From Vigna angularis (taxonomy: Eukaryota; Streptophyta; Magnoliopsida; Fabales; Fabaceae): a stretch of DNA of 64,000 nt. Both the position numbers and the translations under genes were made by a program. The notes under the pieces were generated by a model. It was not told the DNA's origin. It worked only from the letters and a program-made list of their open reading frames with translations, and did not search any database. Location: the NCBI RefSeq assembly GCF_016808095.1, contig NC_068980.1, positions 12,308,888 through 12,372,887 on the forward strand, in the 5' to 3' direction. Each line of letters starts with the position of its first letter. Positions within the stretch are counted from its first letter, which is position 1. This document shows positions 12,592 through 23,663 of the stretch, piece by piece.

Positions 12592-14105
12592 GGGAAATGA
12601 TACTTTAACAATAGGTTTTGACAACATTTTGACACGGGATAGGTGTCAAAATGTTAGTGGTCCACGTGGATAATTAATTGAAAATGTTAAATGACGTGGA
12701 AAAGGAGTGCAGAAGGGGTTTCAAGTTTGCCGCTTTCAATTTCACTTTTCAGAATTTGAAATTGGGAGATTCGTAGAGAGAGAAGAGAAGCTTGAGAGAG
12801 AGAGTCGAACCCTAGATAGAGAGGTCCGATGGAGAGTCATTGGAGTGCCGTCGTTCGGTAGGCTTACGGACAACGTTGAACACTGTCGTATTTCTTCCAC
12901 CCAGCCAGCCAGTTCCAATTAAGGGTCGCCGCAGCTCCGGCGTTTGCAGACGAAACGAAGACGACATCGTCTTCCCTCCGACCCAGCCAACTAAGGGCGC
13001 GTTTTGAGTCTCGATTCCTCCCACCCGCTTCCTTCCCTGTGTCGGACCCTTGCGGTGGCCGCCGGAGCATCGCCGGAGTGTCGTCAGACCCTTTCAAGGT
13101 ATGGTTTAGTGTGGGTTGAAGTTGTGTAGAAGATTTAGTGGTTGATGGCGTTTTTGGGTGGAAAGTATGAAGTTTTTTTCTAATTTTTTTGACCATTTAC
13201 TGGTTTAGTTCTTTTGACACAATTATTATGTCATTTATATACAATTCCATGTCCAAGGAACCATTTTTTGTAAAACTCATGGTGCAGAAACTGCAGTGGT
13301 AGCAAAGACAAAATAAGTGAACTGTAGTGGTAGCAAAGACAAAATAAGTGAGGACTTCAGGCAAATGTTTTGCACAATTAGGTCAACTACGTTGCAGGTA
13401 CAACACTTGCACACTCCAAGCCAACCAAACTTGTAAGTTTTTAATGCTTATTTATGCAAATAAAAAGTTTTATTGTTTCATTGATATGTTAAATAACATT
13501 ATTTGTATTTTGGACTTTGTTTGATGTAAGTATGATTGTGGAGTTATTGTTTTGGGATTTATGGAGTTGTGGGACGTCGCTGAGGAATACCAAAGCAACA
13601 CAATGCCCACCTACAGAACTGTAAGGTATTAAAGTTTTCATTTTTGGGAGCTTTGATAGAAGATGTTGCATTTTATTGATATATTGTGCATTTATCTCTT
13701 TGCAGGAGGAACTGCAACAAGTTAGGGAGAAATATGTTTGTGATTGGATCTTGGATGTGGACAATGTGTGGAGGGATGAAGTGTTGCAAGATTTAGACCT
13801 TATGTAGATGTTGTTGAATAGGGATTTTTGCAATTTGATTGATGTTTTGTTTACAACCTTTTGAATATGTATTGATGAGGTCTGAATGTACATATTTTTT
13901 GCTAGAAATGTTCAAAGAAATGTATTGGTTACATTTATTGATAATCAAATTTAAAGATGAGAATGATCATTGTTTACGATGTATGTACTGTAGTCCCTAC
14001 GAAATTTGGATGTCATTATTTAGGAAATTTTGTATGTATAGGGTTCTATGTAGAAGTAGAATAAATGATGAACTGTGCATTAAGTATGAACAAAAGAATT
14101 GTGCA
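12592..14105 (+). repeat. Left inverted arm of the MULE
   Basis: Pairs with the right arm over its whole length. The outer ~90 bp are AT-rich. Positions about 12700-13110 are G+C-rich and look like the 5' end of a host gene (GA-rich leader, then a CCGGAG-rich stretch). Positions about 13380-13807 carry the protease fragment. A 31-bp duplication (actgyagtggtagcaaagac...) at about 13290-13350 is present only here. Confidence 0.8.
13531..13807 (+). pseudogene. ULP1-type (C48) protease C-terminal fragment, left arm
   Basis: Two exon-like blocks, 13531-13620 and 13706-13807, are separated by an 85-bp intron with GTAAGG donor and TGCAG acceptor. The first opens with YDCGVIVLGFMELWD, which contains the catalytic-cysteine motif of Ulp1/SENP SUMO proteases. 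The second ends VCDWILDVDNVWRDEV and then TAG. This corresponds to only the last ~63 residues of the protease; the catalytic His and Asp that lie upstream are absent. Plant MULEs are known to carry ULP1-like genes (for example the Kaonashi group in Arabidopsis). Inference: captured material that cannot make an active enzyme alone. Confidence 0.65.
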
Positions 14106-15487
14106 AAGGAAACAATATTTGTAAAACTCATGGTGCAGAAACAGCTTTGGTAACAAAGGCAAAATAAGTGGGCACTTCAGGCAAAGGTTTTGCACAGCGA
14201 GATCAACTATGACAATGACATTCATTTTGAAGTTTCAATTTCTTCCTTAGCAATATTTAAACATAAAAGTGTTGTTAAGATCATTATTATGACATTTATA
14301 TACAATTCCAAGTCCAAGAAAATAATATTTGTAAAACTCATGTGCAGAAACAGTTTTGGTAACAAAGGCAAAATAACTGGGGACTTCAGGCAAAGGTTTT
14401 GCACAACGAGGTTAACTATGAAACTGATATTCATTTTCAAGTTTCAATTTCTTCCTTAACAATATTTGAACATAAAAGTGATGTTGAGACCTTTATTATG
14501 ACATTTGTATACAATTCCATGTCCAAGGAAACAATATTTGTAAAACTCATGGTGCAAAAACAACTTTGGTAGCAAAGGCAAAATAAGTGGGGACTTCAGA
14601 CAAAGATTTTGCACAACCAGGTCAACTATGAAAATGACATTCATTTTGAAGTTTCAATTTTTTCCTTAAAAATATTTGAACATAAAAGTGTTGTTGAGAC
14701 CATTATTATGACATTTATATACAATTCCATGTCCAAGAAAACAATATTTGTAAAACTCATGTGCAGAAACAACTTTGATAGCAAAGACAAAATAACTGGG
14801 GATTTCAGGCAAAAGTTTTACACAGCAAGGTTAACTATGAAAATGATATTCGTTTTCAAGTTTCAATTTCTTTCTTAACAATATTTGAACATAAAAGTGA
14901 TGTTGAGACCTTTATTTTGACATTTATATACAATTTCATGTCCAAGAAAACAATATTTGTAAAACTCATGGTGTAGAAACAATAATGGTAGCAAAGGAAA
15001 AATAAGTAGAGACTTCAGGCAAAGGTTTTGCATAGTTAGGTCAACTATGAAAATGACATTCATTTTGAAGTTTCAATTTCTTCATTAACAATATTTGAAC
15101 ATACAAGTGATGTCCAGACAATTTTTATGACATTTATATACAATTCCATATTCAAGGAAACAATATTTGTAAAACTTATGATGCAGAAACAACTTTAGTA
15201 GCAAAGTCAATATAAGTGGGGACTTCAGACAAAAGTTTTGCACAGGCAGATCAACTATTAAAATGACATTCATTTTGAAATTTCAATTTTTTCCTTAACA
15301 ATATTTGAACATAAAAGTGATGTCCAGACAATTGTTATGACATTTATATACAATTTCATGTCCAAGGAAACAATATTTGTAAAACTCAGTGCAGAAACTG
15401 CTTTGGTAGCAAAGACAAAATAAGTGGGGATTTCAGACAAAGATTTTGCACATCCAGGTTAACTATGAAAATGACATTCATTTTAAA
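14106..15487. repeat. Tandem array of ~209-bp units inside the MULE
   Basis: The phrase gtaaaactcatg(g)tgcagaaac recurs at about 14123, 14331, 14541, 14751, 14960, 15170 and 15381, giving about 6.6 units of roughly 209 bp. Each unit includes aagtgggg-acttcaggcaaa, tgacattcattttgaag and gacatttatatacaattcc. A lone unit-like piece lies in each arm (near 13270 on the left). Series of ~62-residue antisense frames come from the repeats and are not genes. Confidence 0.88.
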
Positions 15488-15523
15488 GTGCACAACTCTT
15501 TTGTTCATACTTAGTGGACATAC

Positions 15524-16386
15524 TGATGGAAGAATAATCCAGCTGATTCTGGTGGAAGATGGAATCAACAGAACTTCTTCTAGGAACTTCTGGAATCTGA
15601 ACTGGAAAGGAGGATGAGCATCATTTTGTTGCAGCGGAAGAAGATGAATTATGATGATGATGACCAGAGGAAGAAAGGATGATTCGGTGATGAGAAACTG
15701 ATGAAGCGGGGATGGAGAAAATGGAATGAAGGCAGAGATTTGGGTGCTGAAATGTGATGCGGATGGGTGAAGATATGCTAGTAATGGAGCCTAGCTAGGG
15801 AGAGAGGCTAGAGGAAACTCTCAAGCTCTCTCTCAGTGACCTTCAATAAGAAGAAATTTCTGGACAGCATCAACAGAAAACAATTCTTCATTCAAATCAA
15901 AGGTGGGTTACAACCAATGGAGCAATGTATTTAAAGGAGAAACCAAGCTCCTGGTTCACGTCTACAACGTTAGCTATGATGCAAGGGCCAGCTGTGCAAG
16001 TGGAAAGAAAACGTGAAGAGCCACGTGGAGATCTCTTGAATCTGCTGAAACGTTTCTGAAGCTGCTGGTTACACATGAAAGGTGCTGAATGCACGTGGAA
16101 GATCACAGCTGGTGTTGGATGCACGTCAGGCTTCATATGGTGCAAAATTATGCCTTTTACTCCTTTGCTTCTCTTGGCTAAACAACTTCTTGGCTTGTTG
16201 TTTCATGATCTCCTAGCTTTGTTTGACCCTACAAAACACATATAAACATATTAAAGAAAATCCTACTAAGACTTAGAGAAAGAAAATTAAGAAAGAGTCT
16301 TTAACAGTCCTTCTTCACTTCCCTTTCTTAGCCTTAACTTAAGTTGATACTCCTTTGAATGGACTACCCTAAATGGGTTTCCATCA
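15524..16386 (-). repeat. 3' LTR of the nested element
   Basis: 863 bp, TG...CA. It is nearly identical to the LTR at 20590-21452. The frame found in both copies (about 82 residues, minus strand) contains no known domain and is part of the LTR. Confidence 0.9.
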
Positions 16387-16455
16387 TACCCTCCCTCTTA
16401 AAAAAACGATTTGTCCTCAAATCGGGAAGATATAAAGAAGCACAACTTTGGTTTG

Positions 16456-16836
16456 TTACTTTCCTCCTGGATCAAAAATATATCTACAATAAGCATCAAA
16501 TATATCTCCAATTAGTATCAATCCAAGAAAGAATTTTTTTATGGAAGTAACTTTAGAATAAGGACTTTGTTTTATAGTTTTAAAGAAATCTGAAAGTCCT
16601 ATTTCACAAGTCACTTTTCTTTTATCTTGAGTTTCTTGTATCCCTAAGGGTAACAATAACTCAAGATTTAAATTGCCATATTTTGAAGAGGGTAGTGTAA
16701 TGATAATTTGTGTGGCAATTGGTTTAAAAGAGAAGTTATCATGCAAAGACTTAAAGATAATTGAAGAAGAATTAAAGGATTGGAAACCTTCCCTTTTTGT
16801 TGGCTCCCTTTGAATTGTAGGAGTAGAATTTGCCAT
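16456..16836 (-). CDS. Unrecognised frame near the 3' end of the nested LTR element
   Basis: An open minus-strand frame of about 125 residues starting at the ATG near 16834 (MANSTPTIQREPTKREG). It lies directly downstream of the gag-like region and upstream of the polypurine tract. The composition is protein-like, but I see no known motif. It may be the degraded continuation of the element's gag/pol region rather than a separate gene. Confidence 0.3.
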   Translation of the reverse strand: MANSTPTIQREPTKREGFQSFNSSSIIFKSLHDNFSFKPIATQIIITLPSSKYGNLNLELLLPLGIQETQDKRKVTCEIGLSDFFKTIKQSPYSKVTSIKKFFLGLILIGDIFDAYCRYIFDPGGK

Positions 16837-16879
16837 CAGTAGCAAATGCTCCTTTTCTCTCTTTTCTTTTTCTCTTCTC

Positions 16880-17420
16880 TCATCTTCTGCTATCTTCTGC
16901 TATCTTCTCTTCTTCTCTCTTTCTCTTTTCTTCTTCTATCTTTTCTCTCAATTCCTCTTCTCTCCTTCTAGTCTCTCTCTTTCTTCTTTTATCCAAGAGT
17001 TTCTCAAGTTTTTCTTTAAATTCAATTTCCCTTCTAGAGAAACCATCTAGACCTTTCATAAATGTTTTTCCCTCTTGAATGAGGTGTCCCATTAATTCTA
17101 GGTCTCTCTTTGCTGAAGAAGGAACAAAATTTCTTCTCATGCAAGCTCTTAGTTCATACCAATCATGAATGGAGGATTTTCTACCTTTCTTGACACTATA
17201 TTGCCTATGATTCCACCACTCACTTGCATGTTCTTCTAATCTAGAAAGATATATGTTAAGAGCAAAGGATTCACTATCTCTAGCAAGAAAAGGATGTATT
17301 TTATCAATTTTTCTTTCCCAAGCTAAATATGTTAAAGCACTAATGTCCCTACCAAAGAATGGAATATCTTTCCTAGCTTGGTTATACCTTTCATCCTTCC
17401 TTCTTTCTTTTTGTTCACCT
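16880..17420 (-). pseudogene. Gag-like remnant of the nested LTR element
   Basis: The minus strand contains, in order, ALTYLAWERKIDKI, ASEWWNHRQ, IHDWYELRACMRRNFVPSS and a highly charged coiled-coil tail (repeated RR, EE and KR pairs). The W-x-x-K spacing and the MRRxFVP ending are typical of the Ty3/gypsy gag core. Upstream, towards 17530, the frame is shifted. There is no zinc knuckle and no downstream protease or polymerase. Confidence 0.6.
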
Positions 17421-17539
17421 TTATTTTGATTTTCATGTATTGGGCAAACAATTTCCTAAGCTCACTCATTTCTATTTCTCTCTTGGTGATCATGATTTCC
17501 TCATTCATCTTTTTAATTTCAAAAGTGGATTCTTAGTTT

Positions 17540-20500
17540 GAAAATGTTTAAGATTTTACCTAGAGACAATTCCCAGGTAAGAGAGGTGAGCCAAAGGCCG
17601 CTTAAATACCAAGTCTTACCTAGCCAGAATGTCTAAGGTTACTTACTTGACCATTTTCAAAGTAAGATTCACTATTGAATTTAAAAATGGACTCAAACAA
17701 TCTAAATGACAGATAAAACACCTATACTTCTAATGGCACAAAATCTTAGAGCATGAAAATAAAACAAAAGAAATCCTAGGTGAGGCTTGTAGCTTTGGCT
17801 AACAAGACACACTCACCGTCTACAATCAAAGCAAGCAAAGAAAATTGCCAAGATTAAAGAGAGCACCAAGGACTCTTCCAAACACTTGGTCTTAATGGCC
17901 TTTTACAATGAAAGTTGAAAGAGATCTAAAATAGGAACATTACAAATCAAATGACTCAAAGTAACTACAAAAGAAATAAAAGTGTTGCTGCCACTATGTT
18001 AATTTGGTCCACTTCTGCAGAAAATTATTAACGTGATCACATTGAGGCTTTTGGACAACTGTATTCTGCTACTGGAAGGCACCCAAAGGGAGGCTTGATG
18101 ACCTGTAGATTGCCTAGGTCAATGGTCATATGAAACTGCACTTTAAGCAAACGCTGTTCAACTGTTCCAGGTGCTGAAGGTTCAATCTGTTCTGCTTTCT
18201 CCTTTCAGTTCAAAGAAACCTGCACTGTTACACACCATAACCAGCAAATATACTACAGCTTTCCAAAATCAAGTTTACTCAAGCAGCAAAAGACTCAGTT
18301 CATTAGTGTCAATCAACTTGAAATGAGAAAATTGTTTGTTCTAATTAATCACCAATAATGAACCAAGCTGGTCAAAATATATAGCAGCACCAGTAAAATC
18401 AGAAAACCCAATTGGTCAAGTGTAATGAAATCTGTTTTGAGCAGTTTGGATAGACTGAAATTTGCACCTTCAATTGGAAAAACCAGTTCAAAAAATATGT
18501 TTCAAAAATATATTTGATCATTGGCATTGCTTTTCCAAAACAAAAACTGTGTAGACATATTGAATAGCACAAGTCAGATTTAAGAAATTGGACTTTTCAG
18601 CATTGGAAGCTAAAATAGGATTTTCCTCTCGGCCAAGTATTTTGGCTTCATGTGCATCCACTCAAATCTCACTTTCTGAACGGTTTCAGGGTATTTTCAC
18701 TCCACTGACAAATTGCTTTTGAAGGATATACACTCAATCTCACCATCACTCAACTGTTTGGCTTGTGTCTCAAAATTTAGCTAGTGGAGTTGCCAAATTT
18801 TCACTCTTTTTCTCACTGCAGAATGGTGTTTCAGGAAGCTATTTTTCCTTGCTGTGGAGGCACTTAGATCAAGAGCTATATGAGTTTCCACCTCTCAAGA
18901 GGCTACCACTAGCATGAGCAATCACCCTAGCACAAAATCTGCACCAATAGGCATCTAAACAGCACCACAAATCAGATTAAAAGTGACCAAATGAACAGGA
19001 TTTTAAACTGAAATAGATTTACTTTGATGAACAAAATCAGAATTCCAAGAATGACCAATCAATGAGTTTAAAGCTTTAAAAACAGGTTGGCACGTCAAAA
19101 GGAACTTATGAATGGTTCTAGAACTGATTAATAAAGCAAGAAAACCCAAAATGCAGGTTGAAAGACAGTTAGCACGAAACTGTTTGATAAAAACAGAAGG
19201 TGTTCGATGAAATGCCTCAAAGAAACCCAGATTTTGTGTTTTTGGGTTTTGACTGGGCTGCACGGTTCAGAATCCCTTTTAACACTTTGCTTTTCTTCTT
19301 TTAAGCATTTAATTCTATTTTAAATCACTGAACCAGGTATTGCTGCAAGCCAAATTGGATTTCAAAGCACATTCATCAAAACAGATTCAGTTTTCAACTC
19401 TGCACCAGAAAAATTGGACTGATTTTGTGGTTTTAAACCCAAAACTGTGTGGAAGTGATTCAACAGCTGAATTTCTTCTTCAAACAACTTTGTATAATGA
19501 ATTTAAGCATGTCCAAACTGTTAAACCAATCAGAAACATACTTCAATGCAAAATCACTGGTTCACTTCCATTTAAAGCATAATTTGAAGGTTTAAAAGGC
19601 AAATCTGCATATAGGCTGGAAAATGACCAAATGAACAGTGCAAACAACTTTCAAATGACAATTTAAACTTTCTCAAGCGTTGTAAATGCACAAAAATAGC
19701 AAGATTCAACAATTCACCCTTGCTATAACCTATTTATGAAGCAAAAATGCACAAAAATACCATCAAAAATCAGATTTCAAGGAATCAAGAATGGACAGCA
19801 AAGAAAATGACTCAAGATGATGTTACTCTATGGAACTAAGCTAGAATTGAGATGCTTAGCATGACCAAACTCAGATTGGACAATTCAAAGAAACTTAGCA
19901 CGGTGAAAAGCTTGGATTAAAAGCTGAAACAGTGGAATGCTATTAATTGTGAGCAACCAAGCTATGCAAATTGCATTTCATTGCTTGTAATGGTATGCTA
20001 CACTTTTAGCATCATTCAATATCATCAACCAAATTTGTATAAAGCACTAGAATCAAAATAAAATCAACTGGAAAACAGACTCATGATTTAAAAACAGAAT
20101 TCAAATTTTGCAGCAGAGTTCAACACAGATTTGAAATCAAAATGGATTTCTAGTGCTTTAGCTTGTATCACCAAGGCTAGAACAAATTCTCATTGCCTTT
20201 ATTGGTTGATATATAGCTTATCTAGCACTTGAACTCAAGAAAAACAAATTAAACCAGCAGAAAAGAATACCAAAGCTGTGACAGAAATTAAAACTACAAT
20301 ATTCACTTGCACATGACCAAGACAACACTGAAATTGAAAATTAAAGCTGGAAATGACTCAAACAAAGAAAATTCACCGTTTAAAATAAAGGATAAACATG
20401 ATAACAGAATGGAAACACACCGAACAATGATTAAACACTCCAAATTAAGAAGAACAGAACCAAAACAAAATAGAAACGGTGCTGGAATAAAAACTGGACA

Positions 20501-20570
20501 GAATGCAAAAACAGAAACAGAATTGGAATAAAAATGGATGAAATAGCTTAGCTCTTGGTGCGTGGACGAC
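17540..20570. other. Non-coding interior of the nested LTR element
   Basis: Three kilobases between the gag remnant and the 5' LTR, A-rich on the plus strand and without a coding signal. Long non-coding interiors are typical of large non-autonomous LTR derivatives. Confidence 0.55.
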
Positions 20571-20589
20571 CTAAGCTCATGATACCACT

Positions 20590-21452
20590 TGATGGAAGAA
20601 TAATCCAGCTGATTCTGGTGGAAGATGGAATCAACAGAACTTCTTCTAGGAACTTCTGGAATCTGAACTGGAAAGGAGGATGAGCATCATTTTGTTGCAG
20701 CGGAAGAAGATGAATTATGATGATGATGACCAGAGGAAGAAAGGATGATTCGGTGATGAGAAACTGATGAAGCGGGGATGGAGAAAATGGAATGAAGGCA
20801 GAGATTTGGGTGCTGAAATGTGATGCGGATGGGTGGAGATATGCTAGTAATGGAGCCTAGCTAGGGAGAGAGGCTAGAGGAAACTCTCAAGCTCTCTCTC
20901 GGTGACCTTCAATAAGAAGAAATTTTTGGACAGCATCAACAGAAAACAATTCTTCATTCAAATCAAAGGTGGGTTACAACCAATGGAGCAATGTATTTAA
21001 AGGAGAAACCAAGCTCCTGGTTCACGTGTACAACGTTAGCTATGATGCAAGGGCCAGCTGTGCAAGTGGAAAGAAAACGTGAAGAGCCACGTGGAGATCT
21101 CTTGAATCTGCTGAAACGTTTCTGAAGCTGCTGGTTACACATGAAAGGTGCTGAATGCACGTGGAAGATCACAGCTGGTGTTGGTTGCACGTCAGGCTTC
21201 ATATGGTGCAAAATTATGCCTTTTACTCCTTTGCTTCTCTTGGCTAAACAACTTCTTGGCTTGTTGTTTCATGATCTCCTAGCTTTGTTAGACCCTACAA
21301 AACACATATAAACATATTAAAGAAAATCCTACTAAGACTTAGAGAAAGAAAATTAAGAAAGAGTCTTTAACAGTCCTTCTTCACTTCCCTTTCTTAGCCT
21401 TAACTTAAGTTGATACTCCTTTGAATGGACTACCCTAAATGGGTTTCCATCA
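20590..21452 (-). repeat. 5' LTR of the nested element
   Basis: 863 bp, flanked on the right by target copy CATAC and followed on the minus strand by the tRNA-iMet-type primer site TGGTATCA. Confidence 0.9.
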
Positions 21453-21457
21453 CATAC

Positions 21458-22950
21458 AATTCATGTTGACGCATTCAATGAGACTTAAGCTAAATATTTT
21501 GCACCTTTCATCTTTTATTCTACATAGAACCCTATACATACAAGATTTCCTAAATAATGACATCCAAATTTCGTGGGGACTGCAGTACAAACATCATACA
21601 CAATGATCATTCTCATCTTCAAATTTGATTATCAATAAATGTAACCAATACATTTCTTTGAACATTTCTAGCAAAAAATATGTACATTCAGACCTCATCA
21701 ATATATATTCAAAATGTTGTAAACAAAACATCAATCAAATTGCAAAAATCCCTATTTAACAACATCTACATAAGGTCTAAATCTTGCAACACTTCATCCC
21801 TCCGCACATTGTCCACATCCAAGATCCAATCACAAACATATTTCTCCCTAACCTGTTGCAGTTCCTCCTACAAAGAGATAAATGCACAATATATCAATAA
21901 AATGCAACATCTTCTATCAAAGCTCCCAAAAATGAAAATTTTTATACCTTACAGTTCTGTAGGTGGGCATTGTGTTGCTTTGGTATTCCTCAGCGACATC
22001 CCACAACTCCATAAATCTCAAAACAATAACTTCCAAATCATACTTACATCAAACAAAGTCCAAAATACAAATAATGTTATTTAACATATCAATGAAACAA
22101 TAAAATTTTTTATTTGTAGAAATAAGCATTAAAAACTTACAAGTTTGGTTGGCTTGGAGTGTGCAAGTGTTGTACCTGCAACGTAGTTGACCTGGTTGTG
22201 CAAAACATTTGCCTGAAGTCCTCACTTATTTTGTCTTTGCTACCACTGCAGTTTCTGCACCATGAGTTTTACAAAAAATGGTTCCTTGGACATGGAATTG
22301 TATATAAATGGCATAATAATTGTGTCAAAAGAACTAAACCAGTAAATGGTAAAAAAAATTAGAAAAAAACTTCATACTTTCCACCCAAAAACGCCATCAA
22401 CCACTAAATCTTCTACACAACTTCAACCCACACTAAACCATACCTTGAAAGGGTCCGACGACACTCCGGCGATGCTCCGGCGGCCACCGCAAGGGTCTGA
22501 CACAGGGAAGGAAGCGGGTGGGAGGAATCGAGACTCAAAACGCGTCCTTAGTTGGCTGGGTCGGAGGGAAGACGATGTCGTCTTCGTTTCGTCTGCGAAC
22601 GCCGGAGCTATGATGACCCTCAATCGGAACTGGCTGGCTGGGTGGAAGAAATACGACAGTGTTCAACATTTTCCGTAAGCCTACCGAACGACGGCACTCC
22701 AGCGGCTCTCCGTTGGACCTCTCTATCTAGGTTTCGACTCTCTCTCTCAAGCTTCTCTTCTCTCTCTACGAATCTCCCAATTTCAAATTCTGAAAAGTGA
22801 AACTGAAACCGGCAAACTTGAAACCCCTTCTGCATTCCCTTTCCACGTCATTTAACATTTTCAATTAATTATCGACGTGGACCAGTAACATTTTGACACC
22901 TGTTCCATGTTAAAATGTTGTCAAAACCTGTTGTTAGAGTATCATTTCCC
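21458..22950 (-). repeat. Right inverted arm of the MULE
   Basis: Reverse-complement partner of 12592-14105. Its innermost ~36 bp lie on the other side of the nested LTR element, at 15488-15523. Confidence 0.85.
21766..22042 (-). pseudogene. ULP1-type protease fragment, right arm (catalytic Cys lost)
   Basis: Same two exon-like blocks as in the left arm, now on the minus strand: 22042-21953 (90 bp) and 21867-21766 (102 bp). The exon lengths are identical. The segment equivalent to YDCGVIVLGF reads YDLEVIVLRF, so the catalytic cysteine and the next glycine are replaced. The intron acceptor reads TAG instead of CAG. Confidence 0.62.
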
Positions 22951-22959
22951 TATTATTTT

Positions 22960-23243
22960 CTTTTTTAAGTTTAAGTTTCCCCTTGGCAATGAAATCATTA
23001 GAGTTTAATATTTTTCTTGAATCTTTTTCAACACCTACCTTTTAGTGACTAAGGAATTATGAAAACAACTTATTTTCATGAATATTTTCCGTCTTTTGAA
23101 CTATTTTTAATTTTAGTGTTTTGCACGACTTATAGATATTAAAGATTTCTTGAATCATTTGCTAATTTTGAATTATTCATTGATTTCTGGTTTTTGAAAT
23201 TTCACATAAAGATAATTTTATTTTTTAAAGTTAGTGTTGGGTC
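22960..23243. other. AT-rich sequence between the MULE and the TRIM
   Basis: No coding signal or repeat was recognised here. Confidence 0.5.
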
Positions 23244-23663
23244 TATTGAAGAGGAAGTTCACTGGAAAATACAAACACCAAAGAGATCTTAGTCCAACCA
23301 CATAAGGGATTGACACTACTCTTTATCTAAAACCTTAAGACAATTGGTTAATGGATCTTCAATTTTATATGATACTCTACTTTATCATTTCTATTCAATG
23401 TGAGACTTGAGCTCATACTTGAATTCCTAACAATCTCCTCCTCAAGGGTGAGTAACCATCGGCTCTGATATCACTATTGAGGAGGAAGTTCACTAGAAAA
23501 TACAAACATAAATGAGATCCACGTCCAACCAGATAAGGGATTGACACCACTCTCTATCCAAAACCTTAAGACAACGAGTTAATGGATCTTCAATCTTATA
23601 TGGTGCTCTCCTTTCTCCTTTCTATCCAATATAAGATTTGGATTCACACTTGGATTCTCAACA
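23244..23663 (-). mobile_element. TRIM (terminal-repeat retrotransposon in miniature)
   Basis: Two 189-bp direct repeats (23244-23432 and 23475-23663) flank a 42-bp interior. On the minus strand the right repeat is followed by TGATATCAGAGCC, close to the tRNA-iMet primer site. The left repeat is preceded by the purine-rich CCTTGAGGAGGAGAT. LTRs with only a primer site and a polypurine tract define a TRIM. The repeat starts on the minus strand with TGTTGAGAATCCAAGTGTGA, a pattern common in legume genomes. A related piece lies at 62490-62619. No clear 5-bp target duplication was found. Confidence 0.78.

Larger units (their letters stand above)
15524..21452 (-). mobile_element. Young non-autonomous LTR retrotransposon nested in the MULE
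   Basis: Two 863-bp LTRs (15524-16386 and 20590-21452) start TGATGG and end CCATCA. A perfect 5-bp duplication, CATAC, lies at 15519-15523 and 21453-21457. On the minus strand the right LTR is followed by AGTGGTATCATGAGC, matching an initiator-Met tRNA primer site. The purine tract AAGAGGGAGGG abuts the left LTR, so the element runs on the minus strand. Only six substitutions were seen between the LTRs, so the insertion is recent. The 4.2 kb interior has a gag remnant but no pol genes. It interrupts the inner edge of the right MULE arm. Confidence 0.9.
12592..22950. mobile_element. Mutator-like element (MULE) with long inverted arms
   Basis: Both ends read GGGAAATGATAC inward. They are flanked by a perfect 9-bp direct duplication, TATTATTTT, at 12583-12591 and 22951-22959; 9 bp is the hallmark length for Mutator insertions. 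The inverted arms are about 1.5 kb: 12592 to about 14105 on the left, and about 15488-15523 plus 21458-22950 on the right, split by a later LTR insertion. Without that insertion the MULE is about 4.4 kb. No MURA-type transposase was seen, so it is probably non-autonomous. Each arm carries the end of a ULP1-type protease gene, and the centre is a tandem array of about 209-bp units. Confidence 0.88.

Noticed and set aside
13489..13893. 134-residue minus-strand frame, with a twin at 21680-22084 on the plus strand
   Set aside because: Antisense of the ULP1 fragment in the two MULE arms; its presence in both arms follows from the inverted repeat.
14190..15568. Series of similar ~60-90 residue frames on both strands
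   Set aside because: They repeat with the ~209-bp tandem units and lack codon or domain signals.
15897..16145. 82-residue frame repeated at 20963-21211
   Set aside because: It lies in the two LTRs of the nested element and is duplicated for that reason; no protein features.
19003..20531. Frames of 74-86 residues in the interior of the nested LTR element
   Set aside because: No gag, protease, polymerase or integrase motifs, and composition follows the A-rich background.
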